DNA from: Betaproteobacteria bacterium
GTDB lineage: Bacteria > Pseudomonadota > Gammaproteobacteria > Burkholderiales > UBA3065
Direction of reading: 5' to 3'
NCBI GenBank assembly: GCA_009927815.1
Contig: RFMI01000068.1
Span: 1-37,275 of the forward strand
DNA: 37,275 nucleotides
This document shows positions 24,487-32,303 of the stretch, piece after piece; position 1 is the stretch's first letter, and each line of letters opens with the position of its first letter. The notes under the pieces were generated by a model that was not told the DNA's origin, searched no databases, and saw only the letters and a program-made list of their open reading frames with translations. Both the position numbers and the translations under genes were made by a program.

Positions 24487-25251
24487 TCAAGCGGCGATGC
24501 GCGCTGCCACGGCTTGAGCGACCACGGCTTCGCTGAGCGCTGCAAGCTCATTGCGCTCCATGCCCACCGAGTCGATGGGTGGGTGGAAACACACCTCGGC
24601 TGTCAGTCCACGCACCGCGACAATGTTGCGCAGAGTGTCCACGAAGGTCATTTCGCCGATAAACGCGGTGGCTGTGGTCACCGCGGCAGTATGGTCGCTG
24701 TAGTGCAAGCTCAAGGGCACCACGCAGCCGCCGGCGTCGATCACCGACTGCAGAAGCATCGGCTTGAACGGCAACACGTTGCGGCCATCGGTGGTGGTGC
24801 CTTCGGGGAAGATGACGATGCGGTCACCGCCACGCAACACCTCACCGAGCGTTGCCGCCATGCGATGCGCCGCCCGGCCATTGCTACGATTCAAAAACAG
24901 GGTGCCGACTCGGGCGGCCAACCAGCCCATCACCGGCCAGTCCCGCACATCGTCTTTGGAGACGAAACGCATCGGCCGCACCGAAGCGATCACCGGAATA
25001 TCGAGCCACGAAATGTGATTGCAGACGAACAGCACCGGACGGTCCGGCAGATTGGTCTGCCCGCTAACCGCCAATCGCACGCCGAGGCCGCGGACCACCA
25101 GACGATTCCAGCGCATCGATACCGCCGAACGAGCACCTTGCGACAGCCAGCCAAGCAAGGACACCGCGATCAGCAGGCCGACCAGCAGCATCACCACCAC
25201 AACGAGGTTGCGCCATACCTTAAGCAGGTATGGCGCGGGGGACTCAGGCAT
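24487..25251 (-). CDS. olsA: 1-acyl-glycerol-3-phosphate/lyso-ornithine-lipid acyltransferase (OlsA-like)
   Basis: A 254-residue PlsC-family acyltransferase. One N-terminal TM (LVVVVMLLVGLLIAVSLLGWL) anchors it at the inner membrane. The catalytic HX4D motif is NHISWLD (about 77-83), and the substrate motif FPEGTTTDG comes later. Its ATG overlaps the end of olsB by 8 bases. That pairing marks it as OlsA, which adds the second acyl chain to lyso-ornithine lipid; PlsC-like activity in phospholipid synthesis is the alternative. It is convergent with apaH across 21 bases, with no terminator seen. Confidence 0.88.
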   Translation of the reverse strand: MPESPAPYLLKVWRNLVVVVMLLVGLLIAVSLLGWLSQGARSAVSMRWNRLVVRGLGVRLAVSGQTNLPDRPVLFVCNHISWLDIPVIASVRPMRFVSKDDVRDWPVMGWLAARVGTLFLNRSNGRAAHRMAATLGEVLRGGDRIVIFPEGTTTDGRNVLPFKPMLLQSVIDAGGCVVPLSLHYSDHTAAVTTATAFIGEMTFVDTLRNIVAVRGLTAEVCFHPPIDSVGMERNELAALSEAVVAQAVAARIAA

Positions 25252-25999
25252 TCGATAGCAGTCGACGGGCGTAACGTTGTGACATGCGCGCCATCGGCAT
25301 CAACACCAGTACGTCGGCGGTGTTGAAGTCGGGATCCCAAGCCGGCTCGCCACAGATATAGGCGCCCAAACGGATGTAGCCCTTGAGCAGCGGCGGGATT
25401 TCTGCCTCGAGGTTCCAGTCGAGGTGTTCCATCGGCAGGCCAAAGCGCGGAAACACGCGGTATTCCAGCGGCGACAGATGTTTTTCGCGCAGTGTGCGAT
25501 AGATGCTGGCAGCCACGTGGCCGCCATCGGCCATGCTGATGCTGGCGCAGCCCATGGCGTAGTCATAGCCATTATTGGCAGCGAACCGGGCCAGCCCACC
25601 CCACAACATGGCGATGGTGCCGCCATGGCGGTAGTCGGGGTGCACGCACGAACGACCCACTTCAACCAAGCGGTCACGCAGGTTGTCGAGGCGCGAGATG
25701 TCGAACTCGGACTCGGAGTAGAAGCCGCCGACGCGCTTGGCCACGTCGGGCGTGATCACGCGATAGGTGCCGACCACTTCGCCGGTGTTGTCATCACGCA
25801 CCAGCAAGTGCTGGCAATGCTCGTCGAAGCGGTCCTCGTCGATACCGGGCTCAGAGCCTTCGAGGCGGGCACCCATTTCTTCGGCAAACACACGATAACG
25901 AAGACGCTGCGCCTCACGCACTTCCGACTGGTGCTGCGCAAAACTCACGGTCAAACTGGGCTGGCTGCCGACGTCGGCTTGCTGCCTAAGATTCAGCAT
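25244..25999 (-). CDS. olsB: L-ornithine N(alpha)-acyltransferase OlsB (GNAT fold)
   Basis: A 251-residue GNAT-fold enzyme that transfers a 3-hydroxyacyl group from acyl carrier protein to ornithine, the first step of phosphorus-free ornithine lipid synthesis. Family blocks are EAQRLRYRVFAEEMGA, DEHCQHLLVRD, TGEVVGTYRV, VEVGRSCVHPDYRHGGTI and MGCASISMADGG. ATG 25999 (MLNLRQQ) follows a strong GGGGAG site; the frame extends 14 codons further, but that part has no family likeness. It forms an overlapping operon with olsA. Upstream is a near-perfect dyad (separate entry) that could bind a regulator. Ornithine lipids are often induced by phosphate limitation; I saw no clear Pho box. Confidence 0.92.
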   Translation of the reverse strand: MLNLRQQADVGSQPSLTVSFAQHQSEVREAQRLRYRVFAEEMGARLEGSEPGIDEDRFDEHCQHLLVRDDNTGEVVGTYRVITPDVAKRVGGFYSESEFDISRLDNLRDRLVEVGRSCVHPDYRHGGTIAMLWGGLARFAANNGYDYAMGCASISMADGGHVAASIYRTLREKHLSPLEYRVFPRFGLPMEHLDWNLEAEIPPLLKGYIRLGAYICGEPAWDPDFNTADVLVLMPMARMSQRYARRLLSNA

Positions 26000-26063
26000 G
26001 GGACTCCCCAAAACTCGCACTAGCTGGACAGTACCGAGCAAGCGTGACTGTCATGTTACACAA

Positions 26064-26085
26064 TCAAGTCATCCAGATGATTTGA
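26064..26085. promoter_or_regulatory. Inverted repeat upstream of olsB
   Basis: TCAAGTCATC-CA-GATGATTTGA is a dyad with 10-base arms and one mismatch, about 65 bases before the olsB start, in an AT-rich gap between olsB and slyB. The spacing suits an operator for a dimeric regulator. No T-run follows, so it is a poor terminator for slyB. Confidence 0.4.
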
Positions 26086-26130
26086 AATTGTTGCGCTGAC
26101 GCATTTCAGTCACAGGGCTGTCAAACGGCG

Positions 26131-26613
26131 TCAGTGCGTGACCCGGGTCACCCCACCGCTGGACAAGAGTCGAACAGGGTCGCCGGCCCGAAACACCTCG
26201 CGCGGGTCCGCGGCTTGGGTGACCGCAACCAAGTCACCGTTGCGCAACTTGACCGTAATCTCAACGCCACGCGTGCCGCGCAGATTCTTCTCGGCGAGAT
26301 TGCCGGCCACCCCGCCTGCCACCGCGCCGATGACCCCAGTGATCAGCGATCCACGCCCCTGCCCGACCGCACTGCCAGCGGCGCCGCCGATCACTGCACC
26401 CGCAACCGTGCCGACCCCAGCCTCGCCGGCCTCGATCTCGACTTCACGCACGCTCTCGACCGTGCCCAGACGCACCGTCTGCTCGCTGCGCACCTGGCGT
26501 CGCTCGTAGCTGGAGCCCGACAGGCTGCTGGTGGTGTCACAGGCCGTCAGACCGACGGACAGGGCAACAGCGCCCACAATGGCGGCTGTGGCAGAACGTT
26601 GGGGGTGGCGCAT
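26131..26613 (-). CDS. SlyB-like outer-membrane lipoprotein (glycine-zipper 2TM)
   Basis: A 160-residue lipoprotein. The signal ends in lipobox LTAC (Cys about 25). A Gly/Ala-rich glycine-zipper pair follows (GTVAGAVIGGAAGSAVGQG and ITGVIGAVAGGVAGNLAEKN), then a small C-terminal beta domain (VEITVKLRNGDLVAVTQ). It is close to SlyB/17-kDa antigen proteins, which stabilise the outer membrane under stress. The start is set by a near-ideal AAGGAGATCACC before ATG 26613; the frame runs 40 codons further upstream but overlaps the pfkB-like gene and lacks a signal there. It lies 28 bases after the PfkB-family kinase and may be its last operon partner. Confidence 0.9.
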   Translation of the reverse strand: MRHPQRSATAAIVGAVALSVGLTACDTTSSLSGSSYERRQVRSEQTVRLGTVESVREVEIEAGEAGVGTVAGAVIGGAAGSAVGQGRGSLITGVIGAVAGGVAGNLAEKNLRGTRGVEITVKLRNGDLVAVTQAADPREVFRAGDPVRLLSSGGVTRVTH

Positions 26614-26641
26614 GGTGATCTCCTTGAAGAGTGAAGCGTGC

Positions 26642-27579
26642 TTATCCGGCGAGCGAGCGGCCGAACGCGGCCGCAAACCGGTCCTCGATGTCTGAACGCA
26701 CGACCGGGTGATTCTGTGCACCGCGTTCGGCAATTTTTAGTGCGCCAAGCAGCGACGCCAAGCGACCCGTGGTGTCCCAGTCGAGGCCGTTGACCATGCC
26801 GTACAACAGGCCAGCGCGGTAGGCATCGCCACAGCCCGTTGGGTCAACCACTGCCGTCGGTGCCACCGCCGGAATCTCGTACACCCGACCCTCAGCCCAG
26901 ATCTGCGAACCGCTGCCGCCACGCGTCACCACCAGGGCCGCACTTCACGCGCCAGACTGTCGATGCTCTGACCGGTTTTCTGCTGCAGGAGTTGCGCCTC
27001 GTAGTCATTCACAGCCAGGTAATGCGCGTCACGAATGAACTGCATCAACTCGTCGCCATTGAACATCGGCAAGCCCTGACCCGGATCGAACAAGAACGGA
27101 ATGCCACGCTCTGCAAACTCGCGCGCATGCCGAAACATGCCGTCGCGGCCGTCGGGCGCAATCACGCCCAACTTGAGGTCGCCGGCGTCGAACACGCTGT
27201 TGTCATGCGAGAAGTTCATCGCGCCAGGGTGGAATGCGGTGATCTGGTTGTCGTCCAGGTCGGTGGTGATAAACGCTTGTGCGGTGTAGCTCCCCGGCAC
27301 GTGGCGCACATGGTCGGTGCGCAGGCCGAGAGTCTGCAGGCGCTCGCGGTAAGGGCCGAAGTCGTCACCGACGGTGGCCATGATGCGAGCGTCTCCGCCC
27401 AAGCCATGGAGGTTGTAGGCGATGTTGCCGGCGGTGCCACCGTACTCCCGACGCATCTCAGGTACCAGAAACGCCACGTTGAGCATGTGCAGCTTGTCGG
27501 GAAGGATGTGTTCACGGAAGCGGTCAGGGAAAACCATGATGGTGTCGAAGGCGAGCGAACCACAAATCAGAACGGACAT
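26642..27579 (-). pseudogene. PfkB-family sugar/nucleoside kinase, split by one frameshift
   Basis: A ribokinase/adenosine-kinase-type enzyme of about 312 residues once joined. The first frame starts MSVLICGSLAFDT and carries the glycine-rich substrate motif EYGGTAGNIAYNL and the FDPGQGLP region. It stops after SLAREVRPWW. The second frame resumes at LVVTRGGSGSQIWAEGR and carries the catalytic motif DPTGCGDAYRAGLL, with the base Asp of the GAGD anion hole (here GCGD). One base is missing near 26935-26941: CGGCCCTGG restored to CGGGCCCTGG reads RALVVTRGG. ATG 27579 follows GGGAG; a GGGCAT-CC-ATGCCC dyad (27590-27603) lies just upstream. The phosphoryl acceptor cannot be told from the sequence; adenosine or a sugar are both possible. 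Confidence 0.85.
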
Positions 27580-27686
27580 TGCAACTCCCGGGCATCCATG
27601 CCCTGTAGACAGTTTCGGGGACAGTGCGTGCGGCCGGCTTGACCGGCGTCAGGCGAACTGCGGATGGCGAAGGATACCGGAGGCGC

Positions 27687-28433
27687 TCAGGACGAGCCGT
27701 CGACCACGGCGCTGAGATCAGGGCGCAGAGCTTGGCGATCGTCGAAGACCACGCAATCGCCGCGCCAATGAGCGCCGCCACACACCTCGAAGTAGCGCAG
27801 GATGCCGCCTTCGAGCTGGTAGACGGTGTCGAATCCGGCTGCCTTCATCAGGGGCGCGGCTTTTTCGCAGCGGATACCACCCGTGCAAAACGTCACGACC
27901 GTGCGGTCGCGCAGGTCGGCGTAGTCGTCGAGCCGGCTGGCGAACTGGCTGAAGCGGCTGATGCCCGGGTCGATGGCGCCGGCGAAGCTGCCGACTGCCA
28001 CCTCCCAGGCGTTGCGCGTGTCGAGCAGCACCACCTCGCGGCCGTCGTCGTCGTGACCAGCGTCCAACCAGCGGCGCAAGGTTTCGGGCGGCAGCTGCGG
28101 CGCCGGCGAAGCGCGGCGGTCGAAGCCAGGTCGGCGCAGGGTGACAATCTCGGGCTTGACGCGCACCCACAGCCGCTTGAACGGCAGCGTCGCCGACCAG
28201 CTCCACTTGGCCTTCAGCGCCGTCAGTCGCGGGTCGCTGCGCAACTGCTCGAGCACCGTGGCGACAGCGCTTTCGGGCCCAGCGAGAAACGCGTTGATAC
28301 CCTCGTGCGCGAGCAACACCGTGCCTTTGAGCCCAGCCGCCGCGCACCATCCGCGCACCTGCTCGCGCAAGGCATCCGGATCGTCGATGTCGACAAAATG
28401 GTAGGCAGCGATATTCGCTATGGGCAGCGTCAT
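27687..28433 (-). CDS. trhO: tRNA uridine(34) hydroxylase TrhO (rhodanese family, YceA)
   Basis: A 248-residue rhodanese-related protein. TrhO hydroxylates U34 of certain tRNAs on the way to 5-(carboxy)methoxyuridine. The N-terminal acylphosphatase-like domain (NIAAYHFVDIDDPDAL, LKGTVLLAHEGINAFLAG) precedes a rhodanese domain with LLDTRNAWEVAVGSF and the catalytic loop FCTGGIRCEKA (Cys183). It is shorter than E. coli YceA (350) because the C-terminal extension is missing, which is common in the family. ATG 28433 overlaps the stop of the upstream unknown gene by 4 bases (ATGA), so the two are coupled. Confidence 0.92.
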   Translation of the reverse strand: MTLPIANIAAYHFVDIDDPDALREQVRGWCAAAGLKGTVLLAHEGINAFLAGPESAVATVLEQLRSDPRLTALKAKWSWSATLPFKRLWVRVKPEIVTLRRPGFDRRASPAPQLPPETLRRWLDAGHDDDGREVVLLDTRNAWEVAVGSFAGAIDPGISRFSQFASRLDDYADLRDRTVVTFCTGGIRCEKAAPLMKAAGFDTVYQLEGGILRYFEVCGGAHWRGDCVVFDDRQALRPDLSAVVDGSS

Positions 28434-28996
28434 GGCGGCGGATTGTCCGCAGATGCGGTCGGCTCGGCAAGCCGCTGACGCCGCGCCACATCGCTGAATA
28501 GGGGCAGGCTACCCAGCACCAGCCCTCGCGCCCGGAAAGTCTCGAGCAGCTGCAGCAGCCCGCGCTGCAGACCCTGCTCGTTGCTGGAGATCATGGCATC
28601 TGAGACTGAGCGGGAGTCGTGCAGGCTGCAGGCGAGTTCGGCCACCTGGCGCCGTCCGCACACCCGCCGTCGGGCGAGACTGTCGACCAGTGCCACGCTG
28701 GCGTCGCATCCCGGCAGGGTGTCAACACCGCCAACTACGGTGCGGAACACGAGCAATCGAACCGGCAGTCCGTCGGGTTGCTTACGCCGGAACCGCGGAC
28801 CGATGCGCTGCACTGGCCATTCGAACTCGGCGATGACGTGTCGCGGGTTCAGCCACGGGCGCCCGCTCAGCAGACAGCCCCCGGTCTCCAGTGCCGCCGG
28901 CGGCCGGGGAGCCGGCCCCGCCTGCAAGTGCTCGCAGATCGTCCGGTAGCGGTCGAGGTCGGCCTGCCAAAGCGGCGGCGTTCGCGGTGCGGCCAT
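28430..28996 (-). CDS. Uncharacterised protein between cbbR-like gene and trhO
   Basis: I do not recognise this 188-residue protein. It starts MAAPRTPPLWQADLDRYRT directly after the stop of the LysR gene (no gap) and ends by overlapping trhO as ATGA, so it sits in a tight operon. Codons are GC-rich at third positions, like its neighbours, supporting a real gene. It has no signal or TM. Residues about 40-105 (CLLSGRPWLNPRHVIAEFEW, GLPVRLLVFRTVVGGVDTLP) look like a compact domain; after that come an Arg-rich part and a helical C-terminus (NEQGLQRGLLQLLETFRARG). Confidence 0.65.
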   Translation of the reverse strand: MAAPRTPPLWQADLDRYRTICEHLQAGPAPRPPAALETGGCLLSGRPWLNPRHVIAEFEWPVQRIGPRFRRKQPDGLPVRLLVFRTVVGGVDTLPGCDASVALVDSLARRRVCGRRQVAELACSLHDSRSVSDAMISSNEQGLQRGLLQLLETFRARGLVLGSLPLFSDVARRQRLAEPTASADNPPP

Positions 28997-29938
28997 CTAC
29001 TCCAGCAGGCCGCCCAGCACATCACGCTGCCGCGGCAACGGCACCAGTCGGCTCGCCTCCTGCAGCACGAATGCGCGAAATTTTTCGGCAACAACGGGCA
29101 AGCGCTTACCCGTGCGGTGGGCGATGTGCCACTGCCGCACCACTGGGAACCCTTCGACCGGCAGCACCTCAAGCCGGCGAGTCTCCAGTTCCAGCGCGAT
29201 GGTGTGCAGGGCGATGATGCCGAGGCCCATGCCCGCCTGCACCGATTGCTTGATCGACTCGTTGGAACTCATCTCCATGCCGCTGGCGAAACTCATGCCG
29301 TGGCTGACAAAGATGTCTTCCATGGCGGCACGACTGCTCGATCCCGGCTCGCGAATCAGAAACACCTCCTGTTTCAGGCGCTCCAGCGGGATGCGCCCGC
29401 GTCCGGCCAAACCGTGGTGCGGCGGCGCGATCACCACCAGGTGGTTCTCCATGAACGGCTGCGCCTCCAAGTCCGCACCCGTGGGCAGGTCGCCGACGAT
29501 CGCAAGATCCCGTTCGTTGAAAGCTAGGGTATTGACCACCGACGCTCGGTTGTTGACTGTCAGGCTCACCGTCACGTCCGGATTGGCCTCGCGAAACGCG
29601 GCGACCAGTTGCGGCACGAAATAGTTGGCTGTACCAACCACCGCCAGCCGCAAGCGGCCACCCGTGTCGCCACGCAGTTGCAGCAGGGCCTCCTCAGTTT
29701 GTTCGATCTGGTCGGACACGCGCCGAGCCAGATCGTAGACCTGGCGCCCGGCTTCGGTCAGCGAGAAACGCTTGCCAAGTTGCTCAAGCAACGGCATGCC
29801 GACATTCTCTTCAAGCTGTTTGACTTGCATCGACACCGCGGGCTGGCTCAGATGCAACTCTTCGGCCGCGCGCGAAAAAGACGCGTGGCGGGCGACGGCT
29901 TCAAAGACTTTGAGTTGTCGGAGAGTGAGGTGGAGCAC
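28997..29938 (-). CDS. LysR-family regulator, CbbR-like
   Basis: A 313-residue LysR-type regulator. The N-terminal winged helix (LRQLKVFEAVARHASFSRAA, LHLSQPAVSMQVKQLEE) binds DNA. The effector domain starts near 92 (GRLRLAVVGTANYFVPQLV). Sequence blocks are close to CbbR, the activator of Calvin-cycle genes, and to the wider CysB/CbbR branch, but no cbb gene is in this window, so the target is unknown. The start is GTG 29938; no strong ribosome site is visible. A TATACT box lies 34 bases upstream. It reads into the unknown gene and trhO on the same strand. Confidence 0.85.
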   Translation of the reverse strand: MLHLTLRQLKVFEAVARHASFSRAAEELHLSQPAVSMQVKQLEENVGMPLLEQLGKRFSLTEAGRQVYDLARRVSDQIEQTEEALLQLRGDTGGRLRLAVVGTANYFVPQLVAAFREANPDVTVSLTVNNRASVVNTLAFNERDLAIVGDLPTGADLEAQPFMENHLVVIAPPHHGLAGRGRIPLERLKQEVFLIREPGSSSRAAMEDIFVSHGMSFASGMEMSSNESIKQSVQAGMGLGIIALHTIALELETRRLEVLPVEGFPVVRQWHIAHRTGKRLPVVAEKFRAFVLQEASRLVPLPRQRDVLGGLLE

Positions 29939-29971
29939 GCAGCAAGCTTATGACAGAACCATCAGCGGTAC

Positions 29972-29977
29972 AGTATA
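29972..29977 (-). promoter_or_regulatory. Likely -10 box for the CbbR-like gene
   Basis: TATACT on the minus strand, in an AT-rich 65-base gap before the regulator. The -35 match (around TTTCGC) is poor, as in many regulated or autoregulated promoters. Confidence 0.4.
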
Positions 29978-30003
29978 AGCAAAACTGATAGAAGCGAAAG
30001 ACT

Positions 30004-30600
30004 TTACCGCGCGTTGCGACGTTCGATCTCGACCACCACCGCCCGCAGCTGACCCTCGATCTGTCGGCGCGCCAAAAATCCGCCAAATACCGGCACCACG
30101 AACTCCGGCTCGATCTCAGCCTGGTAATCGATTCTGCAGCCCTCACCCGTCTCGGTCAGCAGCCAATGGCCCTGCATGCGCCGCAGATTGCCGCCGAATT
30201 GGCCGAAATCGATGCGCGCCGACGAGCCGCCCTGAGGCGGGCTCAGGGTCAGTCCGAGCGTAGTGTCGACGGTCACGCCGAGCAGGCCGAATCCGGCGCG
30301 ACTGAGCTGTCGAACGCGCAGGGACTCACCCGGCTCGCTCACCACCGCACTGGAACGCATGCCGGGTATGAAATCAGCCAGATGATCAAAGTCGGTGAGC
30401 ACGGCGTAACACTGGTCCAGCGGCGCCAGCGCCGACAGCGTCGCATTCACTTGCAAGGTCTGCACTTCGCGCTCGACGCTGACCCGGACAGTGCCAGCTT
30501 CAGCCAGCGCAAAGGGCCACGACACCAACAGCGCTAAAAGCCCCGACCGGCACCAGCCCAAGGCGCGGCGACAGACCACGCTGGCCGGCACCGCGACCAC
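30004..30600 (-). CDS. Exported SRPBCC (START-like) family protein
   Basis: A 198-residue protein with a Sec signal (SGLLALLVSWPFALAEA) and an SRPBCC/polyketide-cyclase-like fold: VNATLSALAPLDQCYAVLTDFDHLADFIPGM, then a strand-rich centre and a C-terminal helix (RRQIEGQLRAVVVEIERR). Such folds bind hydrophobic ligands; the role of periplasmic members is unknown. GTG 30600 starts 2 bases after the nadA stop, so the two are co-transcribed. Earlier residues (MVAVPASVVCRRALGW) make a long signal; a later start within it is possible. Confidence 0.8.
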   Translation of the reverse strand: MVAVPASVVCRRALGWCRSGLLALLVSWPFALAEAGTVRVSVEREVQTLQVNATLSALAPLDQCYAVLTDFDHLADFIPGMRSSAVVSEPGESLRVRQLSRAGFGLLGVTVDTTLGLTLSPPQGGSSARIDFGQFGGNLRRMQGHWLLTETGEGCRIDYQAEIEPEFVVPVFGGFLARRQIEGQLRAVVVEIERRNAR

Positions 30601-30602
30601 GC

Positions 30603-31706
30603 TCAGGACACCGCCAGCATGCGGTCCAGCGCCAGACGTGCCAGCTTGGCCTCAGACTCTGGCACAACAATCTGGTTGACGATGTGGCCATCAGCCAGCT
30701 GCTCCAGACACCAGGCGAGGTGCTGCGGGTCAATGCGCGCCATCGTCGAGCACATGCAGACCATCGGTGACATGAACTGCACGGTCACCCCTTGGGGCTT
30801 CATCTCCTCGGCCAGGCGGTTGACCAGATTCAGCTCGGTGCCGACCAGCCAGTGCGACCCGGGTTCGGCAGCGTGGATGGCGTTGAGGATGAATTCGGTC
30901 GAGCCGACCAGGTCGGAGGCTGCGCACACTTCGAAACTGCACTCCGGGTGCGAGATGACAGTGCCACCGGGATGCTTAGCGCGAAACTGCTCGATGTGGC
31001 TGCCCTGGAACATCTGGTGCACCGAACAGTGCCCCTTCCACAGCAGCACGCGGGCCTTGCGGATCTGCTCAGGGCTCAGGCCACCCATCGGCTCGTCGAA
31101 ATCCCACACCGCACACGCCTCGGCCGGCACACCCATCTGGTGCGCAGTCCAACGGCCAAGGTGCTGGTCCGGGAAGAACAGCACTTTCTCGCGGCGACCG
31201 AAGGCCCACTGCAAGATGTTGGTGGCATTGCTACTGGTGCACACGATGCCGCCGTGTTCGCCGCAAAAGGCTTTCAGGTCAGCTGCAGAGTTGATGTAGG
31301 TGACGGGCGTGATGGTCTCGTCGGGGTCGAGCACTTCAGCCAGTTCGCGCCAAGCCCGCTCGACCGCGCGCAGATTGGCCATGTCGGCCATCGAGCAGCC
31401 GGCCGACAAGTCCGGCAGGATCGCTTTCTGATGCGGCTTGCTGAGGACATCGGCCACCTCGGCCATGAAATGCACGCCGCAGAACACGATGAACTCAGCC
31501 TCGGTCTGCGCCGCCAGCCGAGAGAGCTTGAGCGAGTCGCCAGTCAGCTCCGCATGTTTGTAGACCTCGGCGCGCTGGTAGTGATGACCGAGGATGACCG
31601 CGCGATCACCCAAGCGCTTGCGGGCGGCGACGATGCGCGCCTCGCACTCGGCATCGCTGCCGGCGCGGGCGGAGTCGAATCGGATGGGCGTGGCGACGGC
31701 TGTCAT
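30603..31706 (-). CDS. nadA: Quinolinate synthase NadA
   Basis: A 367-residue [4Fe-4S] enzyme that condenses iminoaspartate with dihydroxyacetone phosphate to quinolinate for NAD synthesis. Conserved blocks are VILGHHYQRAEVYKHAELTGDS, FCGVHFMAEVADVLS, LPDLSAGCSMAD, CTSSNATNILQW, LFFPDQHLGRWTA and VGTELNLVNRL. Likely cluster cysteines are Cys104, the one in KGHCSVH (227) and one in the CMC motif (317/319); that assignment is from family memory. ATG 31706 lies 14 bases after nudB. nadB and nadC are not in the window. Confidence 0.95.
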   Translation of the reverse strand: MTAVATPIRFDSARAGSDAECEARIVAARKRLGDRAVILGHHYQRAEVYKHAELTGDSLKLSRLAAQTEAEFIVFCGVHFMAEVADVLSKPHQKAILPDLSAGCSMADMANLRAVERAWRELAEVLDPDETITPVTYINSAADLKAFCGEHGGIVCTSSNATNILQWAFGRREKVLFFPDQHLGRWTAHQMGVPAEACAVWDFDEPMGGLSPEQIRKARVLLWKGHCSVHQMFQGSHIEQFRAKHPGGTVISHPECSFEVCAASDLVGSTEFILNAIHAAEPGSHWLVGTELNLVNRLAEEMKPQGVTVQFMSPMVCMCSTMARIDPQHLAWCLEQLADGHIVNQIVVPESEAKLARLALDRMLAVS

Positions 31707-31720
31707 GGCGGCGGCTCAGA

Positions 31721-32203
31721 TCAAGACGGCAGGATCATCATTGCGGGGAGGCGAAGAATAGCCTCGCGATTGCTCGGGGAAAAGCATTTTTCGGCGGCCT
31801 CAGCATATGGGAGCCACAGATGCGCCAGATGTTCCCGCGCGGCAAGGATCGGAGCCATGCCAGCCGGCACGCTCAGGCTAAAGGTGTGCTCGGTGTTGTG
31901 CGTCACGCCGGGGCCGTAGCGGTGCCGCCAGTGCGCAAAGATCTCGTAGACGGTGTGGTGACGCCAGTCACGCAATGCCTCGGGCGCCGCCACAATGCCG
32001 GTCTCCTCGGCGACCTCGCGCAGCGCTGCCGCGCGCAGGTCCTCGTCGGGGGCGTCCAAGCTGCCCGTCACCGACTGCCAGAAGCCCGGCCGATCGGCGC
32101 GTTCAAGCAGCAACACGTTCAGCGCCTGATCGTGGATCACAACCAGCACCGAGACCGGGATCTTGTACTGCGGCTGTGTCGGCAATCGATCCCCCGATGT
32201 CAC
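31721..32203 (-). CDS. nudB: Dihydroneopterin triphosphate diphosphatase NudB
   Basis: A 160-residue Nudix hydrolase, likely the folate-pathway enzyme that removes pyrophosphate from dihydroneopterin triphosphate. The Nudix box is GSLDAPDEDLRAAALREVAEETGI (split: GSLDAPDE then REVAEETGI), with one residue more than the GX5E consensus; as I recall, this variant is usual in beta NudB proteins. The N-terminus YKIPVSVLVVIHD and the ERADRPGFWQSVTGS stretch match NudB. It lies 100 bases after aspS, its usual neighbour, and 14 before nadA. Confidence 0.9.
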   Translation of the reverse strand: MTSGDRLPTQPQYKIPVSVLVVIHDQALNVLLLERADRPGFWQSVTGSLDAPDEDLRAAALREVAEETGIVAAPEALRDWRHHTVYEIFAHWRHRYGPGVTHNTEHTFSLSVPAGMAPILAAREHLAHLWLPYAEAAEKCFSPSNREAILRLPAMMILPS

Positions 32204-32303
32204 GGGTCCGACCTGCAGACCCCTTATCTTGCTCTATGCGCTCCGCTCACCAGGTTGCTGCGACCAGGGTCCTACCGGCCGGCCCCTGGAGGGTCGGTGC
32301 GAA

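Noticed and set aside
26614-26733. A 40-codon N-terminal extension of the SlyB-like lipoprotein
   Set aside because: The strong AAGGAG site and lipoprotein signal follow it directly, so ATG 26613 is the start.
28619-29527. A 302-codon open frame on the plus strand
   Set aside because: It is antisense to the LysR regulator and the unknown gene, both supported by operon spacing or motifs, and looks like a compositional shadow.
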